Shown here piece after piece: positions 1 to 7,055 of a stretch of DNA of 15,163 nucleotides. The notes under the pieces were generated by a model. That model had not been told where the DNA came from. It worked only from the letters and a program-made list of their open reading frames with translations, and ran no database searches. A program made the translations under genes and the position numbers. The number at the start of each line of letters is the position of its first letter. Position 1 is the stretch's first letter. Origin of the DNA: Chloroflexota bacterium (GTDB taxonomy: Bacteria > Chloroflexota > Dormibacteria > Dormibacterales > Dormibacteraceae); assembly GCA_005880175.1 (NCBI GenBank), contig VBJR01000261.1:1-15163 (forward strand). The letters are read 5' to 3'.

Positions 1-1104
1 CGCGTCGGCCGGCGTGATGATCGAGCTCTTCGACTCCTGGATCGGCGATACCCGCAGCTCGCGCCACATGGCGGTCGCGAACGCCTGGACCAGGCCGGCG
101 ATCGGGGCGCCCAGCAGCGCCCCCCACACCCCGAACAGCTCGCTGCCGGCGACCAGGGCCAGCAGCGCGACCGCCGGGTGGATGCCGACCGCCCGCGCCA
201 TCACACGGGGCCCGATCAGGTCGCCCTCGATCACGTGCACGACCACGAAGTAGCCGAGCACGATGCCCGCCAGCACCGGGCTCTGCAGCAGCGCGATGAT
301 CACGCAGACCGCGCCGGAGATGATCACGCCGAGCACGGGCACGAACTCCATGAAGAACGCCAGGATGCCCAGCAGCAGGGCGTAGCGCACCTGGAGCACG
401 CCCATGCCCACGCCCACCAGGGCCCCGACCAGCAGCGCCATCGTCAGCGTCCCCCGGACGTAGCCGCCCACCACCTGGTTGACGATCGTGATCACCAGGT
501 TGGCCCGGCGCGACTGGCTCCGGGGCGCGTTGTCGCGCAGCCAGGCCACCATCTTCGGCCCGTTGGCGACCAGGTAGATGCTCAGGATGAAGACCAGGAC
601 CGTGTCCACGATCGCGCTCAGCACCGACCGGACGAAGTCGAACGCGTCCGACGCGGCCTGGGTCCCGATGCCCTGCAGGTACTCGATCAGCCGGCCCTGC
701 GCCTGGTCCAGCTCCGACTGCGTGACGCCGAACCGGCCGAGCACCCGGACGAGCTCCGGCAGCATGGCCTGGGCCTGGGAGGCGTAGCCGGGCAGGTTGT
801 GGACCAGGGTGGTCGTCTCGGTGGCCGCGCTGACCACCACCACGCTGAGCAGGCCGAGCAGCAGCGTGAAGCCGATCACGTACGCGATCACGATCGCCAG
901 CATGCGGGGCAGCCAGCGCTCCAGCAGCTGGACGAGCGGCGACAGCGCGAACGCCACGACCGTGCTCAGGACGAGGATCAGCAGCGCGTGCGTGACGTGG
1001 CTGAGCAGCCATCCGACGACGAGCAGGACGGCCAGCCATGCCAGCACCACGAGCGGCACGAGCAGTGCCCGAACCAGACGCGGGGGCGCCACATCACGCG
1101 ACAT
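1..1104 (-). CDS. AI-2E family transporter (PerM/UPF0118-type permease), 3' end outside window
   Basis: This is a polytopic inner-membrane protein. Reading back from the ATG at 1104 gives 368 codons with no stop, so the C-terminus lies off the left edge. The N-terminus (MSRDVAPPRLVRALL) is followed by two hydrophobic segments (about residues 12-50). A short motif LSPLVQLLERWLPR follows, and then a third segment. Next comes a long, less hydrophobic soluble stretch (about residues 90-160). The C-terminal half holds the family core, with GGYVRGTL, glycine-rich membrane helices, FVPVLGVIISG, and VIEGDLIGPRVMARAVGIHP followed by GSELFGVWGALLGAPIAG. This layout is typical of the AI-2E exporter/PerM superfamily, whose members are proposed to export signals or carry ions. 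The real substrate cannot be told. It starts 22 nt after the upstream membrane-protein gene, so the two are probably co-transcribed. I see no clear Shine-Dalgarno. Confidence 0.9.
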   Translation of the reverse strand, partial: MSRDVAPPRLVRALLVPLVVLAWLAVLLVVGWLLSHVTHALLILVLSTVVAFALSPLVQLLERWLPRMLAIVIAYVIGFTLLLGLLSVVVVSAATETTTLVHNLPGYASQAQAMLPELVRVLGRFGVTQSELDQAQGRLIEYLQGIGTQAASDAFDFVRSVLSAIVDTVLVFILSIYLVANGPKMVAWLRDNAPRSQSRRANLVITIVNQVVGGYVRGTLTMALLVGALVGVGMGVLQVRYALLLGILAFFMEFVPVLGVIISGAVCVIIALLQSPVLAGIVLGYFVVVHVIEGDLIGPRVMARAVGIHPAVALLALVAGSELFGVWGALLGAPIAGLVQAFATAMWRELRVSPIQESKSSIITPADA

Positions 1105-1126
1105 CTTGAACCCGATACGGGTCAGG

Positions 1127-1933
1127 TTACCGGGTCTGGTAGGTGATGAAGAAGAGGTATGCGATCAGCGCGATGAACACCCCGTACTCGATGATCACGT
1201 TGCGGCTGATCGACTCCTCGACCGTATGCCGGATGATGCCGCGGTTCACGTACCAGAGCAGGAACAGCATCACCGTGAACACGCCCTCCGGGAAGTAGAG
1301 GTACACGGTCATCGCCCAGGCGAAGAACGTCACGAGCTGGGCGACGAAGACCGAGAACAGGATGGCGCGCCGGGGCGTCATCGGGTTGCCGAACACGCGG
1401 AACGAGCGGTAGCTGCCCAGCAGCGAGATGATGAACACGCTGGCCAGGCTCAGCGGCAGCGCCAGGTGCAGCGCCAGGATGACCAGGAAGGAGCCGGCCA
1501 GGCCGAACGCCAGGAGGACCTCCTGGACGACCAGGTGGCTCGGCTTGAGGCGCTCCCTGATCTGCCGGTAGTCGAGGTGGGCGGCGAAGCAGAACCCGAT
1601 CCCGAACGCGCTGGTGATCAGGGAGTACTTCCACCACTCCGGCACCAGCAGGGACAGGCCCGCGACCGCCAGCGTGCCCAGGACCACGGGCACGAAGTGC
1701 TCGATGCTGGGCATTCCCGTGTCCGAGTGCAGGTAGCCCATCAGCGCCGGGGTCGCCAGCACGAGGAGACCCACGCCGAGGCCCCAGACCTGCGTCGGGC
1801 CCACCATCTCGGACTTGAAGCCCATGGAGATCGCCACCAGGATGATCCCCACGAAGATCAGGAAGCGCTTGTCTCGCTCGCTCCGGGCCTTCATGGAAGG
1901 CAACACGCGAGCCTCAGCGGGAGGCGTCTTCAC
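1127..1933 (-). CDS. polytopic membrane protein of unknown function
   Basis: I do not recognise the family. The 268-residue product has a short charged N-terminus (about 24 residues, ending SERDKR) and then eight or nine hydrophobic segments, roughly at residues 25-40, 49-68, 80-97, 103-120, 135-157, 159-178, 190-214, 217-234 and 246-265. Loops carry conserved-looking charged or aromatic runs such as LDYRQIRERLKPSH and SYRSFRVFGNPMTPRRA. There is no signal peptide, no ATP-binding motif and no obvious catalytic motif, so it is more likely a membrane channel, carrier or assembly protein than an enzyme. The GTG at 1933 is preferred because a TAAGAT -10 element sits exactly 9 nt upstream, fitting a leaderless mRNA. 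An internal ATG at 1894 is an alternative start that would remove 13 residues. It is the first gene of a probable two-gene unit with the AI-2E permease. Confidence 0.75.
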   Translation of the reverse strand: MKTPPAEARVLPSMKARSERDKRFLIFVGIILVAISMGFKSEMVGPTQVWGLGVGLLVLATPALMGYLHSDTGMPSIEHFVPVVLGTLAVAGLSLLVPEWWKYSLITSAFGIGFCFAAHLDYRQIRERLKPSHLVVQEVLLAFGLAGSFLVILALHLALPLSLASVFIISLLGSYRSFRVFGNPMTPRRAILFSVFVAQLVTFFAWAMTVYLYFPEGVFTVMLFLLWYVNRGIIRHTVEESISRNVIIEYGVFIALIAYLFFITYQTR

Positions 1934-1942
1934 GACCGCACC

Positions 1943-1973
1943 ATCTTAGCCAAGGCGTGGGGCAACAGCTCAA
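1943..1973 (-). promoter_or_regulatory. probable promoter of the membrane-protein/AI-2E gene pair
   Basis: On the minus strand, TAAGAT (1948-1943) lies 9 nt before the GTG at 1933. A TTGAGC hexamer (1973-1968) lies 19 nt further upstream, slightly longer than the ideal 17. Transcription would start at or within a few bases of the GTG, giving a leaderless or nearly leaderless message. The surrounding 1950-2010 stretch is visibly less GC-rich than the genes, as expected for a promoter region. Confidence 0.5.
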
Positions 1974-1989
1974 CCTTCTTCGTTGTGTT

Positions 1990-2005
1990 CAAGTGAGTTG
2001 ACTTG
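1990..2005. promoter_or_regulatory. short inverted repeat in the divergent promoter region
   Basis: CAAGT (1990-1994) and ACTTG (2001-2005) are perfect inverted arms separated by 6 nt. They lie between the minus promoter at 1943-1973 and the plus -10 element at 2040. A dimeric regulator could bind here and affect both directions, but arms of only 5 bp can occur by chance. Confidence 0.25.
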
Positions 2006-2039
2006 TCGTTCAGCAAGTGGGCAGGACACGCGGACAAGC

Positions 2040-2045
2040 TATTCT
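2040..2045 (+). promoter_or_regulatory. -10 element upstream of the cupin gene
   Basis: TATTCT at 2040-2045 lies 9 nt before an ATG at 2055 that opens a six-codon reading frame (MLREQP). Its TGA overlaps the ATG at 2072 of the cupin gene in an ATGA arrangement. A GGGAG Shine-Dalgarno sequence (2062-2066) is 5 nt before the ATG at 2072. I see no good -35 hexamer at the right distance. Confidence 0.4.
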
Positions 2046-2071
2046 GTCTGGACCATGCTGCGGGAGCAACC

Positions 2072-3096
2072 ATGACGCCGAGCGCGAGCGACATCGACCG
2101 GGCGATCGCCGAGGTCTCGCGGGACCCGGCCGACCCGGACGGTGGCGCGGTGATCCGCGAGGCGGGCCTGGCCGCCCTGCCCGTCCTGTCCGGACGGCTG
2201 ACGGCGGACGCTCCCATCGACCGCGTGAGGTGGCGCGGTTCCAGCAGGAGATCGGCTTCCTGTTCAAGTACAAGTCCTATGCGGTGAAATGCGCGACGCC
2301 GCTGGGGTACTCGGTCTTCTTCCAGCGGCGGGGTGAGGGATTCAGCTTCCAGCGCCACGTCACCCGTAAGACCGAGGTGTTCCACATCCTCGACGTGCTC
2401 CCCGGTGGGTACGCCTTCGTCTGCCGGTACGAGGACTGGGCGCACGCGTACGAGCCGGCGTCGTTTGCCGCCTGGCTGGCCGGCGCCCAGGACCCCCGCT
2501 ACGACGGGTTCCGGTTCGAGGTGCGGCCGGGCGACGTGTTCGTGATCGACCAGCTCAACGTCGTGCACACGGTGATCGGCTGCGTGCTCGAGGAGTTCGC
2601 GACGGTGTCCACCGACATGGTGGACCGCCTGTACGACCAGAACCTGGGCAGGCCGATCCCGGCCGAGTTCAACCGGGGGTGGTCGCTGGAGAACCTGGAG
2701 TCGCTGGCGTTCCCGAGCGGCGCGCGGCGTCTGACGGTGGGCGGCCGCGCCCCGGCGGCGACGCCGGTGGAGCCGGTCCCGATCACGGGCGGCACGCTGC
2801 TTACGCTCGCGGACACGTTCGTGCTGGCCCGCCGCTACCTGGTCGAGCCCGGCCGGAAGACGGACCTCCAGCACGACGACGAGCGTGCATCGATCCTCCA
2901 CGTGACGGCCGGCCGGGGCCGCATCGTCGTGGCGGACCGCGAGGAGGCGGCGTTCACGGTGCCGCCCTCGCTGCCGGCCGCCAGGGCGGACGTGCTGCTG
3001 ATCCCGCCGGGCACCCATTACGGCTTCGTCAACGAGGGCGAGGGCCCGCTGGAGGTGTCGGAGCACCGCATCGCGCTGGCGGAAGCCCTGGCGTAG
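2072..3096 (+). CDS. double-cupin protein, possibly a sugar(-phosphate) isomerase-like protein; apparent frameshift near residue 50
   Basis: Coding-like sequence begins at the ATG at 2072 (MTPSASDIDRAIAEV), with a GGGAG ribosome site 5 nt upstream and strong G/C third-base preference. Around 2215-2232 the coding signal moves to the -1 frame and continues as VARFQQEIGFLFKYKS to the stop at 3096, about 340 residues in all. An intact shorter product could only start in the second frame, for example at GTG 2230 (288 residues). The C-terminal half has a cupin-like barrel: a region around LQHDDERASILHV and GRGRIVV resembles cupin motif 1, and IPPGTHYGFVNEG resembles motif 2. The first half (FHILDVLPGGYAFVCRYE, then EVRPGDVFVIDQLNVVHTV) looks like another barrel. 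Two-barrel cupins include phosphomannose isomerases. With mannose-pathway genes 7 kb away that role is possible, but no diagnostic residue proves it. The frameshift may be a real mutation, recoding or a sequence error. Confidence 0.6.
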
Positions 3097-3245
3097 CGGC
3101 CTCGGGGGCGGCCCTGGGCGGCGGGGCCGACTCGTGTGTCGGCGCGGCGCCCTGGTGAGCTGTTCGATGAGTGGGGCCTCCGGTGGGCTATCACTGTGCG
3201 ACTTCTGGGCGTCGCTTGTGCCACGTGCGGGTCATTGTCGGACAT

Positions 3246-3413
3246 GCCGGCAAATCTGGCTCTGGACGGGGATCAATAGCCTGATTCGCCGGCACATCCG
3301 GCTGTGGGCAGGGGTTCAGAGCCCCGTCCGCCAGCAAGCGGGGCTATCAGGGCCCATGTATGGCGCCGCTTGCCAGCAAGCGGGGCTATCGCCCCGCTCC
3401 CCACGCGCCTTGC
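3246..3413. repeat. four tandem units with exact 42-nt phasing
   Basis: Related 16-nt cores begin at 3246, 3288, 3330 and 3372, exactly 42 nt apart. They read GCCGGCAAATCTGGCT, GCCGGCACATCCGGCT and, twice, GCCAGCAAGCGGGGCT. All share GCC, GCA and GGCT at fixed positions and have inverted GCC/GGC ends. Units 1 and 2 match at 29 of 42 positions along their full length. Units 3 and 4 share a perfect 19-nt block (3330-3348 and 3372-3390) and little beyond it. A period of 42 nt equals four turns of B-form DNA, so all cores would face the same side of the helix. This fits an array of protein-binding sites or decayed tandem duplication. Confidence 0.6.
3366..3398 (+). promoter_or_regulatory. two overlapping, mutually exclusive hairpins
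   Basis: CCGCTTG (3366-3372) pairs perfectly with CAAGCGG (3377-3383) around a CCAG tetraloop. AGCGGGGC (3379-3386) pairs perfectly with GCCCCGCT (3391-3398) around a TATC tetraloop. The two stems share 3379-3383, so only one can form at a time. This arrangement is seen in attenuators, but there is no T run after the second stem and the next gene starts 240 nt downstream. The fold could equally be a by-product of the repeat array it lies in. Confidence 0.35.
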
Positions 3414-3638
3414 CACGGCCCGGGAGCAGGCCTTGACACTTTTCGGAACAGTGGGGACCACTTGCACCCGGGCGAGCGGATGATAGCCCGCCAGCCCCCC
3501 TTCGCTGAACTCCCACACCCTGACGAAGGCGCCGCCACCAGGGCGCCCCAGCCGACAGCCCAGCGCCCGCCCGTGGCACGAGCCCGGGCCCCTCTCCCCC
3601 ATCCTTTACCACTCCCGTGGGATGATCGGGCCCAGGAC

Positions 3639-6600
3639 ATGGTCCCACGCTCCGAATCGGCAGCCTCGGGTCTCGCGGGCGTCCTCCACGGCCTCGTCGC
3701 GGACCTGCGCCGGGCCTCCGGCGCCGACATCGTCTCGCTCTACCTCTACGACGCCGCCGGCGAGCGCTACTACGCGCCGTTCGCGCTCGGGCAGCCGGAG
3801 GAGGGCCTGCTCGACTCGCTGAACGACCTCCAGGCCCAGCTCGGCCGCTACCTGGAGGACGCCGCCCAGCACAAGGCGCCGGACGACCTCGCCGTGCAGC
3901 AGTACGGGTCCACGGTGTGGCTGACGGTCGGCCGGCGCACGCTGGTCGCCCGCGACGCCCCCTCCGAGATCGACAGCACGTTCATCCGCCGCCACCAGGT
4001 GGAGTCCACCGTGGGCCTGCCCCTGCTGGCCGGGGACGACCTGGTCGGCCTCGTCTACCTGAACTACCGCGCGCGGGACCGGGCCCCCGACGCCGCCCGC
4101 GTCGCGGACCTGGAGCTGCAGGCGGCCGAGGCCGCGCGGGAGATCCAGGTCGCCCTGGCCATGGCCGAGCGGGCGGCCCTGGAGGGCGCCGCCCGCCTGA
4201 CGGCCCTGCTGACCGAGGCGGCCGAGGACGGCGGCGCCGACCGGGGCGCCCTCCGGCGCCGCCTGTCCATCGCGCTCGCCGAGCTCCTGCTGGCCAGCGA
4301 CCTCGACGCCGCCGCCGTCTACGCGGTCACCGCCGACCGCCACGCCGTCGAGCTGGTGACCGCCCACGCGCCCGCCGCCGCCCCAGCGCGCCTCGACCTG
4401 CCCGAGGACCGGGCCGGCCACGAGCCCGAGGTCACGGCCGGCGTGGCCGCCGCCATGGCGGACGCGGAGCTGCACCCGGCGGGGACGCACGCGCTGGGCG
4501 GGCCCGAGGAGCCGGTCGGCTACCTGGTCCTGTTCAGCCGCGACCCGCTCGCCGCGGTGCGCCGGGCCGGCGCCACGGACCTTCTCCTGCGCGCCGCGGC
4601 CGACCTGATCGGCGGCACGCTGGTCAGCCGCGACCGGATCGCGACCCTGGCCCGCGGCAACCGCCTGCTGGGCGCGCTCGCCGAGCTGGGCAGCGCAATG
4701 CTCCGCCCGGGGTCGTCGCGGCAGGAGGTGCTCGACGCGGTCGTGGCGCACCTGACCGACGCCGCCGTGCCCGAGTTCGACTTCCACTTCGCGACGGTGT
4801 ACCTGCTCGACGACGGCCCCGACGACACGCCCGTGGTGCGGATGGCGGCCGGCGCCAGCCCGAGCGAGGCGATCGCGTCCACCGTGGTCGCCGGCGGCCG
4901 GCCGGCCCCGGTGCGCGTGCCGCGCTGGGCCCTCGAGCAGGAGCGGGCGCTGGCCCCGGACGACGTGGTCGCGTTCGTCGCGCGCTCCCGGCAGGTGGTG
5001 CTGGTCGGACCGGCCATGCGCGGGCCGACCGCCGCCAACGGCGACCTGTTCGCCGGCGCCCTGCCCGAGGCCGCCCGCTGGCTGCAGGTGCCCGTGATCC
5101 GCGACGGCGCGGTGGTCCTGGCGGTGCCGGCCTGCCTGATCGGCGAGCCGGAGAACGGAGGCGCACCGGCCGTCGAGGGACCGCCGTTCACGCTCGCGGG
5201 CGACATCTTCGAGGCCGGCGGCCACGGCGAGCTCATCCGCCTGTTCCTGCCCGTCGGCCTGGACGGCGGCAGCCGGGCCACCGGCGTCCTGGAGGTCGGC
5301 TACCACCGGTCGTTCCAGCGCCGCCCCGACTGGGGCCAGGTGGAGGCGCTGCGCGCGGCCGCCGGGCAGGTGGCGATCGCGGTGGAGACCGCGCGGCTGT
5401 ACGAGGACGCCCGCCGCCACGCCGAGCAGCTGGAGCTGAGCGCGGACGTCAGCCGGGCGATCGCCTCGTCGATCGACCTGGAGCAGACCCTGCGGCTGGT
5501 GGCCCGCAACCTGGTCCGGCTGGTGGACGCGTCAACGTGCCAGATCGCGCTGTACGAGGAGGACGGCGAGGGCTGGTACGGCGCGGCGGCGGCCGACCAG
5601 GAGGAGCAGTGGCGGCGGCAGCGCGGGGAGCGCCAGGAGGGGTCGTTCCTGTTCGACGTGCTCGAACATGGTCAGCCCGTCGTGATCGAGGACACGGGCG
5701 CGAGCGAGCTCGCGGGGGGCGACTACGTGCGCACGTTCGGCGTCCGCGCCGTGCTCGCGCTCCCGCTGGAGGTCGGTGGCCAGACCATCGGGGCGGCCCT
5801 GCTGGCGCAGCGCGACCAGACGCGGACGTTCACGGCCGACGAGGTCCACCGCGCCCAGGGGCTGGCCCACCAGGCCGCCGTGGCGATCAAGAACGCCCGC
5901 CTCCACGCGCTGACGGAGGAGGAGCGGCACATCCAGAAGGACTTCGTCCTGGTCGGCTTCGGCCAGTGGGGCCAGCGGGCGTATCGCCACCTCCAGGTCC
6001 TCAAGCAGTTCTTCAACTTCCGGCTCCACGTCGTCGAGCGCGACGACGGCCACGGCGCCCGGAAGCGGCTGGCCGCCCGCGAGAGCGAGGTCCGCGACAA
6101 CGGCGACGCGTTCTACTGGGACGCGCCGGCCTCGCCCGCCGACCAGCAGCTGCGCCGGGAGCTGGAGCCGAGCTGCTACGCGATCACGTACATCGCGACG
6201 CCGGCCGCGACGCACCTCGCCACGCTGGCCCGCTACTACGACGTCAGCGACGTCGTGCTGATCGAGAAGCCGCTGGGCGCGCCGCCGGACGAGTACCGGA
6301 GCTTCCTGGACGGCGTCAGCGGCGGCGTGGAGCTGGTGGCCGCCGACCACTACTACTTCAAGCTGGAGGTTCGGCTGCTGCAGCTCCTGCTCACCGAGGA
6401 GCGGACGCTGCGCGACTTCCTGGACAGCGTCCAGGAGGTGTGCATCGAGATCCTGGAGGGGCAGACGCTGGCCGGCGCCGCCGCGGACATCGGCGTCGTC
6501 TCCGACTTGATGCCCCACGCGCTCGCCATCATCTCGCTGCTCACGCCGATCGACCGGCTGGAGCTCGACCCCGAGGCGCCGCTGCTGGTCGGCCGCCACG

Positions 6601-7055
6601 AGCCGGCGGCGAGCGAGCGGGAGACGTACGCCCGGCTGACCGCGACGTTCCCGTACCACGGCCGCCCGGTCCGGCTGGTGGTGGACGTCGGCAAGGGCGT
6701 GGAGGACGCCAAGTGGATCCGGCTCAGCGGCGAGCGGCGGGCGGCCGGGCGCAGCCCGTTCTACAAGTTCGACTTCGCGAAGGGGGAGGCGATCGACGGC
6801 ACCCAGTCCACCGTGCGGGCGGCGGTGCGCAAGATCCGCGAGCCCGGCGTGCCGGACAACGCGCACCTGACCATGCTGCGCCACGTGATCGAGAAGCGAC
6901 ACCCCGCGGTGGGCATCCTCTCGATCCGCGAGGCGATCCGGGCCAACCAGCGCATCCGGGAGCTGGAGGCGCTGGCGGCGGAGCTGATCGGGCGGGGCGA
7001 GTTCACGCCGTACCAGCCGGGCGCCCGTCCGGCGCTGGGCCGGCCGTCGCGCTGA
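3639..7055 (+). CDS. multi-GAF sensor protein fused to a G6PDH-like/Gfo-Idh-MocA-like oxidoreductase domain
   Basis: The product has 1138 residues counted from the ATG at 3639 (MVPRSESAASG). Codon bias and domain content begin there, although the frame stays open upstream to 3360. Four GAF-like sensor units can be outlined at about 15-180, 185-335, 340-595 and 600-765. The last is the clearest, running from SRAIASSIDLEQTLRLVARNLV through VRAVLALPLEVGGQTIGALL-like sequence to HQAAVAIKNARLHAL. A helical linker leads into a Rossmann domain with a perfect GxGxxG (VGFGQWG, G773/G775/G778). Next come EKPLG (K877), ADHYYFK (D903, H904, K908) and SDLMPH (H960). In glucose-6-phosphate dehydrogenase the matching motifs are EKPFG, DHYLGKE and the D..QNH catalytic histidine, so nearly all key residues have a counterpart. 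The domain is about 370 residues, shorter than a full G6PDH and closer to Gfo/Idh/MocA size. There is no membrane segment. The likely role is a cytoplasmic NAD(P)-linked sugar-phosphate oxidoreductase or sensor gated by a small ligand. Confidence 0.85.
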   Translation: MVPRSESAASGLAGVLHGLVADLRRASGADIVSLYLYDAAGERYYAPFALGQPEEGLLDSLNDLQAQLGRYLEDAAQHKAPDDLAVQQYGSTVWLTVGRRTLVARDAPSEIDSTFIRRHQVESTVGLPLLAGDDLVGLVYLNYRARDRAPDAARVADLELQAAEAAREIQVALAMAERAALEGAARLTALLTEAAEDGGADRGALRRRLSIALAELLLASDLDAAAVYAVTADRHAVELVTAHAPAAAPARLDLPEDRAGHEPEVTAGVAAAMADAELHPAGTHALGGPEEPVGYLVLFSRDPLAAVRRAGATDLLLRAAADLIGGTLVSRDRIATLARGNRLLGALAELGSAMLRPGSSRQEVLDAVVAHLTDAAVPEFDFHFATVYLLDDGPDDTPVVRMAAGASPSEAIASTVVAGGRPAPVRVPRWALEQERALAPDDVVAFVARSRQVVLVGPAMRGPTAANGDLFAGALPEAARWLQVPVIRDGAVVLAVPACLIGEPENGGAPAVEGPPFTLAGDIFEAGGHGELIRLFLPVGLDGGSRATGVLEVGYHRSFQRRPDWGQVEALRAAAGQVAIAVETARLYEDARRHAEQLELSADVSRAIASSIDLEQTLRLVARNLVRLVDASTCQIALYEEDGEGWYGAAAADQEEQWRRQRGERQEGSFLFDVLEHGQPVVIEDTGASELAGGDYVRTFGVRAVLALPLEVGGQTIGAALLAQRDQTRTFTADEVHRAQGLAHQAAVAIKNARLHALTEEERHIQKDFVLVGFGQWGQRAYRHLQVLKQFFNFRLHVVERDDGHGARKRLAARESEVRDNGDAFYWDAPASPADQQLRRELEPSCYAITYIATPAATHLATLARYYDVSDVVLIEKPLGAPPDEYRSFLDGVSGGVELVAADHYYFKLEVRLLQLLLTEERTLRDFLDSVQEVCIEILEGQTLAGAAADIGVVSDLMPHALAIISLLTPIDRLELDPEAPLLVGRHEPAASERETYARLTATFPYHGRPVRLVVDVGKGVEDAKWIRLSGERRAAGRSPFYKFDFAKGEAIDGTQSTVRAAVRKIREPGVPDNAHLTMLRHVIEKRHPAVGILSIREAIRANQRIRELEALAAELIGRGEFTPYQPGARPALGRPSR

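Larger units (their letters stand above)
3097..3638. other. gene-free stretch with repeats and hairpins
   Basis: These 542 bases between the cupin and GAF genes hold no convincing gene. The open frames here lack a codon signature and known motifs. Visible structure includes a GCCGAC/GTCGGC hairpin (3126-3143, loop of 6, no T run) just after the cupin stop. A four-copy 42-nt-phased repeat lies at 3246-3413, with overlapping hairpins at 3366-3398. A consensus-like TTGACA stands at 3433-3438, but I see no good -10 at 16-18 nt from it. AGTGG/CCACT inverted arms lie at 3450-3462. The last about 170 nt are C-rich with no clear element except a weak GATGAT (3621-3626) 12 nt before the next gene. Confidence 0.6.

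Noticed and set aside
178..1146. Plus-strand frame of 322 codons rich in His, Asp, Gln and Arg
   Set aside because: It is the antisense of the AI-2E permease. Such composition is the usual shadow of a GC-rich membrane-protein gene, and no motif is present.
2200..2232. Programmed -1 ribosomal frameshift in the cupin gene
   Set aside because: There is no X-XXY-YYZ slippery sequence or evident stimulatory structure. A plain deletion or sequence error explains it more simply.
3134..3436. Small plus-strand frame encoding a 14-residue-period peptide
   Set aside because: The period comes from the 42-nt DNA repeat. There is no ribosome site, no third-base bias and it is rich in Cys/Trp/Arg, so a gene is unlikely.
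3433..3438. Perfect TTGACA as a promoter -35 for the GAF gene
   Set aside because: No reasonable -10 hexamer lies 16-18 nt downstream, and the start codon is 200 nt away.
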